Shown: positions 54,180-61,240 of the stretch, piece after piece
Layout: each line of letters begins with the position of its first letter
Position numbering within the stretch: the first letter of the stretch is position 1
From: Fluviicola sp.
GTDB lineage: Bacteria > Bacteroidota > Bacteroidia > Flavobacteriales_D > Crocinitomicaceae
DNA: 64,000 nt
Assembly: GCA_002734085.1 (NCBI GenBank)
Contig: NVXV01000006.1
Coordinates: 147,134-211,133 of the forward strand
Direction of reading: 5' to 3'
Notes under the pieces: model-generated
Databases searched by the model: none
What the model was told of the DNA's origin: nothing
Seen by the model: only the letters and a program-made list of their open reading frames with translations
Translations under genes and position numbers: made by a program

Positions 54180-55724
54180 ATGCAGGTAAAAATTCTTTGG
54201 GCAGATGATGAAATAGATTTATTGAAACCACATATAATGTTTCTAGAACAGAAAGGATATGAGGTGGAGACCGTTAATAGCGGAGGAGAGGCTGTCGAAA
54301 AATGCGAAGAAACTGCTTTTGATATTATTTTTCTAGATGAAAATATGCCTGGTATTTCAGGTTTAGATGCTTTAAGTAAGATAAAATTGATTCGACCTCT
54401 CGTTCCAGTGGTGATGATCACAAAAAGTGAAGAGGAAAGTATCATGGAAGAAGCTATCGGTGGTAAAATTGCTGACTACCTTATTAAACCAGTTAACCCG
54501 AATCAAATTTTACTGAGTTTGAAAAAGAACTTAGATCAAAGCAAGCTTGTTTCAGAAACAACAAACACTAATTATCAAAGAGAATTTCGTCAAATTGGAA
54601 TGGATTTAACGGATAATTTGGATGCTGAAGAGTGGGCTGATATTTATAAGAAGTTGGTTTATTGGGATATCGAATTTGCAGAATTGGAGGATCAAGGGAT
54701 GCAAGAGGTGTTAGAAATGCAGCTAAAAGAAGCGAATAATCAATTCTCCCGTTTCATAGAAGATAACTACCTAAATTGGGTGAACGGAGTAGAGGAAGGT
54801 CCTCAGTTGTTGCATACACTGTTTAAGGATAGAGTTCATTCTAAACTAGATCAACCTACTTATTTGGTTGTTGTAGATAATTTGCGTTATGATCAATACA
54901 AAATGCTCAGACCTGTTTTGCGAAAGTATTTTAATTTCGACGAGGAAGAGATTGTTTATTCTATCCTGCCTACGGCTACTCAATATGCAAGAAATGCCTT
55001 TTTTGCTGGATTAATGCCGTCTGAGATCGCTAAAAAGTATCCTGAGTTTTGGTCAAATGAAGAAGATGAAGGGGGGAAAAATAATTTTGAATTTGAATTA
55101 CTGAAAAAGCAATTGGAACGACTCGGAAGAAAAGACCTCAAAGTAAGCTACAATAAAATCACAAACCTGGATGCGGGTAAAAAATTGAGTGATAACTTCA
55201 ATCAATTGGAGAACAATGATCTGAATGTTATCGTATATAATTTTGTAGACATGCTCTCTCATGCTAAAACAGACATGAAAGTGATTCGTGAACTAGCAGA
55301 TGATGAAGCGGCATATAGGTCTTTAACAGAAAGCTGGTTTGAACACTCACCATTGCAAGATATATTTAAAAAAATTGCACAAACAGGAGCGAAGGTTATA
55401 TTGACCACAGATCATGGAACTGTTCGGGTGGATGATGCGGTGAAAATTGTAGGTCCAAAAAATATCAATACAAACTTGAGGTATAAAGTAGGTAGGAATT
55501 TGGATTACAATTCGAAGAAAGTTTTTCAAGTAAAGAATCCAGAAGATGCTTTTCTACCGAAAGACAGTATTTCAAGTGAGTTTGTTTTCTGCAGAAATAA
55601 TGATTTTTTCGCGTATCCAAATAACTATAATTATTATGTGAATTACTTTAAAAACACATTCCAACATGGTGGCATTTCTCTAGAAGAAATACTAATTCCG
55701 TACGTTGAAATGTCTCCAAAGTAG
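54180..55724 (+). CDS. porX: T9SS regulator PorX (response regulator with PglZ phosphatase domain)
   Basis: A 514-residue two-domain regulator. The receiver domain has phosphoacceptor Asp53 in FLDENMPGISG and Lys in LIKPVNPN (residues 1-120). The C-terminal PglZ/alkaline-phosphatase-like domain contains VVDNLRYDQYKMLRPVL, TATQYARNAFFAGLMPSE and TTDHGT, a zinc phosphodiesterase core. PorX works with histidine kinase PorY to control type IX secretion. No porY or core por genes are in this window, but at least six T9SS cargo genes are. Confidence 0.95.
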   Translation: MQVKILWADDEIDLLKPHIMFLEQKGYEVETVNSGGEAVEKCEETAFDIIFLDENMPGISGLDALSKIKLIRPLVPVVMITKSEEESIMEEAIGGKIADYLIKPVNPNQILLSLKKNLDQSKLVSETTNTNYQREFRQIGMDLTDNLDAEEWADIYKKLVYWDIEFAELEDQGMQEVLEMQLKEANNQFSRFIEDNYLNWVNGVEEGPQLLHTLFKDRVHSKLDQPTYLVVVDNLRYDQYKMLRPVLRKYFNFDEEEIVYSILPTATQYARNAFFAGLMPSEIAKKYPEFWSNEEDEGGKNNFEFELLKKQLERLGRKDLKVSYNKITNLDAGKKLSDNFNQLENNDLNVIVYNFVDMLSHAKTDMKVIRELADDEAAYRSLTESWFEHSPLQDIFKKIAQTGAKVILTTDHGTVRVDDAVKIVGPKNINTNLRYKVGRNLDYNSKKVFQVKNPEDAFLPKDSISSEFVFCRNNDFFAYPNNYNYYVNYFKNTFQHGGISLEEILIPYVEMSPK

Positions 55725-55749
55725 TATTTTTACTGAATAAATTGATTCA

Positions 55750-56166
55750 ATGAAGTTTTACGCAAGTAAGGAATCTGATCTTATTCACGTTAGCACAGCT
55801 TTTTTAAAAGCAATTGAGGGGCATCGCGTATTTGCCTTTAAAGGAGAAATGGGTGCAGGTAAAACTACTTTTATTTCCTATTTAGCTAAAGCTATGGGGA
55901 TTACGGATGAGGTTTCTTCTCCAACTTACGCCTATATTAATGAATACGAAAGTCCTTTTTACGGAATTGTCTATCATTTTGATTTGTATAGAATTAATGA
56001 TGAATCAGAGGCTTTTGATATAGGTATAGAAGAATATCTATATGGCGATAACTACGTTTTTTTAGAGTGGGCAGAAAATATTGATAACCTTTTACCTGAA
56101 AACTCCGTATGGGTAACTATAACAAAGGACGACAACGACGGTCGGACTATTGAAGTAGAGCTATGA
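55750..56166 (+). CDS. tsaE: tRNA threonylcarbamoyladenosine ATPase TsaE
   Basis: A 138-residue ATPase needed for the t6A modification of tRNA. The P-loop FKGEMGAGKTTFISYLAKAM and the family signature FLEWAENIDNLLPEN are clear, with SSPTYAYINEY (switch region) between. Its stop codon overlaps the ald start (ATGA). Confidence 0.94.
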   Translation: MKFYASKESDLIHVSTAFLKAIEGHRVFAFKGEMGAGKTTFISYLAKAMGITDEVSSPTYAYINEYESPFYGIVYHFDLYRINDESEAFDIGIEEYLYGDNYVFLEWAENIDNLLPENSVWVTITKDDNDGRTIEVEL

Positions 56167-57383
56167 TAACAGATCCAGAGATCATTAAAAACCTTATGAA
56201 AGAAGGGCATCTCATTCCGCAGGAAGAGATGTTGGAGATTGCAAGAAAGAAGGGGCGCTTAAATATTGGTGTACCGCGAGAAAGCTCTTTTCAAGAACGT
56301 CGTGTCGCACTTGTACCTGAAGCAGTATCACTTTTAGTAGCCAATGGTCACGAAATTAAGGTAGAGACCAAAGCGGGAGTAAATGCTAAGTTTACCGATA
56401 AAGATTATAGCGAAGCTGGGGCTCAAATTGTTTATGATCCGAAAGAAGTTTTTCAATGTGATATTATTTTTAAAGTGTCCCCTCCAATAGAAGAAGAAGT
56501 GGAAATGATGACTTCTGGTCAAACCCTGATTTCCGCTCTACAAATTACCATGCAGCCAAAGAAAATTCTTCAAAAGTTAATGGAGAAGAAAGTGACAGCC
56601 ATTGCATGGGATTATATTCGAGATAACGAAGGCCATTTTCCAGTTGTTCGTGCAATGGGGGAAATTGCTGGAAATACTTCACTATTAATTGCAGCAGAAT
56701 TACTCAATTCGTTTAATGACGGTAAAGGAGTGATGCTTGGCGGTATTGCTGGTGTTCAACCGACTGAGGTGGTAGTACTAGGGGCAGGTACTGTTGGTGA
56801 ATATGCTACTCGATCTGCTATTGGATTAGGAAGTTCTGTTAAGGTATTTGATAACTCTCTAAGTAAACTGAGAAGATTACAAAGTTCAATCGGTGAGCGA
56901 ATGTACACTTCCATTATTCAACCTAAAGTATTATCTAAAGCATTGATGCGAGCAGATGTCGTTATTGGTGCTGTTCGTTCTTCGATTGGTAGAACTCCCT
57001 GTATTGTAACAGAAGAAATGGTGAGTAATATGAAGCAAGGAGCTGTAATTATTGATGTTAGTATCGATCAGGGAGGTTGCTTTGAGACTTCGGAAGTCAC
57101 CAATCACGAATCTCCAACATTTGATAAATTTGGTGTGACCCATTATTGTGTTCCAAACATCGCATCACGTGTTTCAAGAACGGCTTCATTCGCAATATCA
57201 AACATTTTCGCACCTATTCTTCTTGAAATGGGAGAACATGGCGGTTGTAAAGAACTAATCAAAAATGATTACGGCTTCAGAAGCGGCGTATATATGTATA
57301 AGGGAACACTAACCAGTGAGATTTTAGGAAAAGTGTTTGACCTTCGTTATAAAGAAATCGAACTTTTATTGATGGGAATGTAA
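56163..57383 (+). CDS. ald: Alanine dehydrogenase
   Basis: A 406-residue NAD-dependent enzyme interconverting L-alanine and pyruvate plus ammonia. The N-terminal domain shows IGVPRESSFQERRVALVPEA, and the NAD-binding Rossmann motif is VVLGAGTVGEYATRSAIGLG; VIIDVSIDQGGCFETS and VPNIASRVSRTASFAISN are family marks. A Bacteroidota-type N-terminal extension of about 30 residues is present. The proton-translocating transhydrogenase alpha subunit is the nearest alternative, but the order porX-tsaE-ald is typical for ald. Confidence 0.92.
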   Translation: MITDPEIIKNLMKEGHLIPQEEMLEIARKKGRLNIGVPRESSFQERRVALVPEAVSLLVANGHEIKVETKAGVNAKFTDKDYSEAGAQIVYDPKEVFQCDIIFKVSPPIEEEVEMMTSGQTLISALQITMQPKKILQKLMEKKVTAIAWDYIRDNEGHFPVVRAMGEIAGNTSLLIAAELLNSFNDGKGVMLGGIAGVQPTEVVVLGAGTVGEYATRSAIGLGSSVKVFDNSLSKLRRLQSSIGERMYTSIIQPKVLSKALMRADVVIGAVRSSIGRTPCIVTEEMVSNMKQGAVIIDVSIDQGGCFETSEVTNHESPTFDKFGVTHYCVPNIASRVSRTASFAISNIFAPILLEMGEHGGCKELIKNDYGFRSGVYMYKGTLTSEILGKVFDLRYKEIELLLMGM

Positions 57384-57422
57384 CTTTACTCCTATTTTTG
57401 CCTCAAATTAAATTCTTTATTC

Positions 57423-58130
57423 ATGAAAGGTTTTTGGAAACGTTTGAGGTTCTATTTGATTGGCTTTACAATTGGTCTAATCTTCGTATTTTTCTTTTTT
57501 CAAAATCGTGGTTGCGCATGGACTCCTCAAAACAGGGTGAAGAATACAATTTTGGATAAAGTGATTGTTGCACAACAGGATGAAATGATTCAGCTTGAAG
57601 AGAATAATATCACAAAGGAAGTGCTTTACGAATTTATGGCTCAAGGCGATGTGAATTTTAGTGAGAGTTTAAAAGAGCAAGGTGTTTATCCAAAAGTCTA
57701 TATTATTGAAAGAGAGGTGGAAAATAATCTGCAGCGTGTTCAGTTCTCTCTTTACGAAGACAGTTATATTAGCGTTGTCCACTATCTCGAAAAAGATGAA
57801 AAACCAAAGCGTTATAAGGATCTAAAAGGTGTTGGTACATTTTTACGTTTACCAAAAGACTCGGCTTTAGTTTACATTGATAAATCGAACTTTGTACAAT
57901 GCAAAGCAAGAGGGCTAGCTTCGAAAGATCAAGATGATTTAATTTCAGGTATGGAATCCACAGGGGAAATTATATTTGATAAGAGTGACTTGATGTTGGC
58001 AAAAGCAGAACAATATATTACGTTCAAGCAAAATGATACATTAGAAGTCGAGGCTAAAACAATTTGGTATGAATCTCGAATTACTTTCAAAGATTTCTAC
58101 TGGGATTATAAACTACCTTGTGAAAAGTAA
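57423..58130 (+). CDS. Membrane-anchored protein of unknown function (DUF4258-like)
   Basis: A 235-residue protein anchored by one helix (FYLIGFTIGLIFVFFFFQNR). The rest is periplasmic, with the segment ENNITKEVLYEFMAQGDVNF resembling DUF4258-containing proteins that commonly follow ald in Flavobacteriia; that assignment is by pattern and position. Cysteines occur after the helix (GCAWT) and at the C-terminus (KLPCEK). Confidence 0.65.
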   Translation: MKGFWKRLRFYLIGFTIGLIFVFFFFQNRGCAWTPQNRVKNTILDKVIVAQQDEMIQLEENNITKEVLYEFMAQGDVNFSESLKEQGVYPKVYIIEREVENNLQRVQFSLYEDSYISVVHYLEKDEKPKRYKDLKGVGTFLRLPKDSALVYIDKSNFVQCKARGLASKDQDDLISGMESTGEIIFDKSDLMLAKAEQYITFKQNDTLEVEAKTIWYESRITFKDFYWDYKLPCEK

Positions 58131-58135
58131 AACGT

Positions 58136-58582
58136 ATGAGAAAAGTGAAGGTTATTAAATTCTTTATACTTCTAGTCACTCTGATCTTTGTTTCGTGTGA
58201 CTCCACTCAGTTTTCAAAAACGCCGTTAAATCAATTTGAAGGAATTTGGGAGCTGAAAGGTAGAGACATGTTCAAGAACATGCAGATTGAAATAAGACTG
58301 GATGAAGAGGGTAAGGTTCAGTCTAAGATTGTTAAGCTTAACGATAATAAGTATGTAAGTTTATTTCTCGAAGAAGGAGATGAGTGGGTTAAAGACATCA
58401 GAAGAACTTCTAATTATGAATTTGTAATTACTGAAAAGAAGATCGCAGCGCCATTATTTTCTCAATACGGAAATTCCACATCAAAAGATTGGAACGCAGT
58501 TTTTAAGAATGAGAATTGTATTGGTGTTTCTGAGTCTAAAAATGCTGGAAGGAGTAAGGTAGAGTATTGCCGTGTGAAGTGA
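58136..58582 (+). CDS. Lipoprotein of unknown function
   Basis: A 148-residue lipoprotein (LIFVSCDSTQ lipobox). The mature part is a small beta-barrel-like sequence (NQFEGIWELKGRDMFKNMQI ... KSKNAGRSKVEYCRVK-like end) reminiscent of lipocalin-type folds. No family assigned. It starts 5 bp after the previous gene, so the two are co-transcribed. Confidence 0.68.
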   Translation: MRKVKVIKFFILLVTLIFVSCDSTQFSKTPLNQFEGIWELKGRDMFKNMQIEIRLDEEGKVQSKIVKLNDNKYVSLFLEEGDEWVKDIRRTSNYEFVITEKKIAAPLFSQYGNSTSKDWNAVFKNENCIGVSESKNAGRSKVEYCRVK

Positions 58583-58951
58583 TTCAAATCAAAATTTAGA
58601 AAGAAAATCCAGTAAAAAAAATCCAGAGGAAGAACGTGATTGGTTTACTGGGAATACTATGTACAACACCACATTGCACTAGATTTGTTCACCACTTCAA
58701 ATTGAACGAGTCCAACTCTATCTCCCTCCAGAACTTTAAATATTTGCTTTGTAATATTTAAAGTTTAGCGCTTAACAAATATACAATATTACACGAGATC
58801 ATATTATTTTGATGTTAGACAAAACATGGACAGTAATACAAATAATTTTTTTATATTATGAAATAAGTTTTCTCCAAATGAATTGTAAATTTTAATTATT
58901 ATTGGGAACTTAATTCACGCTAAATCTTCAATAAACATAAGTAAATCTATT
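58583..58951. other. Gene-free spacer with one strong hairpin
   Basis: About 370 bp, AT-rich, with no coding signal seen. It contains a perfect 13-bp hairpin at 58732-58765, listed separately. The last 100 bp are very AT-rich and presumably carry the promoter of the sensor phosphatase gene, although no TAnnTTTG match was found. Confidence 0.5.
58732..58765. repeat. Perfect 13-bp inverted repeat
   Basis: AACTTTAAATATT (58732-58744) pairs perfectly with AATATTTAAAGTT (58753-58765) around an 8-nt loop. It is AT-rich and lacks a T-run, so it is an operator or structured-leader candidate rather than a terminator. Confidence 0.6.
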
Positions 58952-60946
58952 ATGAAATATTTGTTTTGTTTTTGCAAGTCGCTGATTAATTGTTTACTAC
59001 TGTTTTTTATAATCGTTAATTCGTTATCACTATTCGCGCAGGACATAAACAAGCTCGAATCACAACTTGAAAATTTAGAAGGTGTTAATAAAGCAAAAGC
59101 ACAATTAGAATTAAGTCAAGCTTACTTGCAAAGTAATCAATCAAAGTCAATAATTTATGCTTCGGATGCTTTAAGATTTGGTAAAGAGAGTAACACGACT
59201 TCAATACAGTCATATGCCTTCTTGTTGTTAGGTCAGGCAAATTTCATTAAAGAAGACTATTCAAAAGCCTATAGTAATGCAGTTAAAGCAGTGAATTATT
59301 TTGAAAACAATGACCTCGAAAGTTTTTATATTACAAAAGAGTTACTTGGAGATATCTCGTTTGAACAAAAAGATTTTGGACAAGCGGTAAAGCATTTAAA
59401 AGAAACTTTTGATTACTATGATAAAAATAGCGATCATAAAAATGCTGGATTTGTCGCTTCTAAAATGGGGAGCTCTTATGAAAGGTTGAATAATTATAAA
59501 CAGGCTACAAATTGGCATAAAAAGGCATTTGAGCATTTTAAGCAAAGTAAAAATATCCGAGAAATGATAGTGACGCAATCAATTTTGGGAGGAGTATATA
59601 GTAATTATGGAGATTATAAATCTGCTAAAATAGCACTAAATAGGGCGTATGACTTGGTAATAAAGCATGGTTTAATTGATGAGTTTGAAACGTTGAAGGA
59701 ACGGTTGAAAATTGTTACTGAAAATGCGGAGTCAGATGAGTCTTCCACAACAGATTTTGAAAGAGAAAAAATTGAAAATCAGAAAGAAATGCTATCTGAA
59801 GCAGTCAATCAAAGATCAAAAACTTTAGAAGAAATAGAAAAGTTGAGTAAAGAGAAACAGCTTGTTGAATTAAAAATAAGAGTGCAACAGGATGAATATG
59901 AAAAAAATATTTTGGCTGAACGCTTAGAAAAGTTTGAAATTCAAGAGGCTTTAAAACAGGAGAAATTAGAAAAAGAAAATTTGAAACTAGCATTGGATAA
60001 TGAAAAGTTGCTTTCTGAAAAAAAGTCTATTGAAAATCAGCGGCTATTTATCTCTTTAGGAGCTCTGCTGTTAACGATTATCTTGATACTCTTAGCTTTA
60101 ATGATTAAAAGTAGAAGTAATCGTAAGCTTGCCCAGAAGAACCGGGAAATAGAACGTCAGAAAGCTGAAATTGAAAAGAAGCAGGATAACATCAATCAAA
60201 GTATTATTTATGCAACTCATATACAGGAAGCTATTTTGCCTTCATCTAAAAAAATGCTTAATAATTTTAGTGATGCTTTTATTTACTTAAACCCAAAAGA
60301 TCAAGTAAGTGGTGATTTTGTTTGGACCCATAAAATGGACTCTAAATTGTTTGTTTGCGTTGCTGATTGTACAGGTCATGGTGTTCCAGGAGCATTTATG
60401 TCAATTATTTTTAATAATATTTTAGATGAAATAATTAAAAAAGAAAAGGTTGAAGACCCAGGGAAGATTTTAGAACTTGCTTCAAGCATGCTTTATGAAA
60501 AAGTTAAAGAACAAGATTTAACATCATTTAAAGATGGAATGGACGCCATCTTTATGACAATTGACACAAATGAGAAGAATGTGCTTTATTGCGGGGCTAA
60601 AAATAATTTGATTATGATTAGAGAAAATAGACTCGAGGAGTTTAAAGGTATCAGGCGTTCTATCGATATATCTTCTAAAGAAAACTTGAATATAGAGCCT
60701 TTTGTATCAAAGAAAATTGAAATTCAATCAAATGATATTTTTTACTTGTTCACTGACGGTTTTGTTGATCAAAAAGGCGGTGTTAAGAATAAGAAGTTTT
60801 ATCCCAAGCCTTTTAGAAATTTATTGCTGGATATATCTAGTAGGAGTATGGAAGATCAAAGGAAGATCATTCATAATACTTTTGTCGATTGGAGCACAGA
60901 TAGAGAGCAGATAGATGATGTGCTGGTTGTTGGGTTTAAGATTTAG
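58952..60946 (+). CDS. TPR sensor protein with SpoIIE-type PP2C phosphatase domain
   Basis: A 664-residue signalling protein. A signal peptide ends near LFAQDINK; TPR repeats fill residues about 35-235 (KSIIYASDALRFGKESN, KQATNWHKKAFEHFKQ). A long coiled coil (about 255-365) and one membrane helix (LFISLGALLLTIILILLALM) lead to a cytoplasmic PP2C/SpoIIE domain with metal Asp motifs VSGDF, ADCTGHGVPGAFMS, FKDGMDAIF and LFTDGFVDQ. Such enzymes dephosphorylate anti-anti-sigma-like proteins; SiaC of this window is a candidate substrate. Confidence 0.9.
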   Translation: MKYLFCFCKSLINCLLLFFIIVNSLSLFAQDINKLESQLENLEGVNKAKAQLELSQAYLQSNQSKSIIYASDALRFGKESNTTSIQSYAFLLLGQANFIKEDYSKAYSNAVKAVNYFENNDLESFYITKELLGDISFEQKDFGQAVKHLKETFDYYDKNSDHKNAGFVASKMGSSYERLNNYKQATNWHKKAFEHFKQSKNIREMIVTQSILGGVYSNYGDYKSAKIALNRAYDLVIKHGLIDEFETLKERLKIVTENAESDESSTTDFEREKIENQKEMLSEAVNQRSKTLEEIEKLSKEKQLVELKIRVQQDEYEKNILAERLEKFEIQEALKQEKLEKENLKLALDNEKLLSEKKSIENQRLFISLGALLLTIILILLALMIKSRSNRKLAQKNREIERQKAEIEKKQDNINQSIIYATHIQEAILPSSKKMLNNFSDAFIYLNPKDQVSGDFVWTHKMDSKLFVCVADCTGHGVPGAFMSIIFNNILDEIIKKEKVEDPGKILELASSMLYEKVKEQDLTSFKDGMDAIFMTIDTNEKNVLYCGAKNNLIMIRENRLEEFKGIRRSIDISSKENLNIEPFVSKKIEIQSNDIFYLFTDGFVDQKGGVKNKKFYPKPFRNLLLDISSRSMEDQRKIIHNTFVDWSTDREQIDDVLVVGFKI

Positions 60947-61202
60947 CGATAGTGTAAGGTACTCCTATCCTAATACACTTTATTAGTATTTTTACCTTTG
61001 AATTAATACATTACATAAACAAGTAATTAAGTTTTAATTAAAATCTATTCACCCGTGTATTCAAACTTCACTTATCCAAATCTGTCTTTTGTTTTCAGCA
61101 GTAACTGTTACTGTTTAAAAGTTTACTAAAGTTAGAATAGCAAAAATATTAACATTAGATAATTGGGGTGAAAACACCTCTAAATTATAAAAGGGTATAA
61201 AT

Positions 61203-61210
61203 TAATTTTG
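61203..61210 (+). promoter_or_regulatory. -7 promoter element of the Ig-repeat protein gene
   Basis: TAATTTTG matches TAnnTTTG, 30 bp upstream of the ATG at 61241. A small hairpin (GGTG AAAA CACC, 61167-61178) lies about 25 bp before it. Confidence 0.5.
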
Positions 61211-61240
61211 CACAAAATAAAAATATTAAACACTACTATT

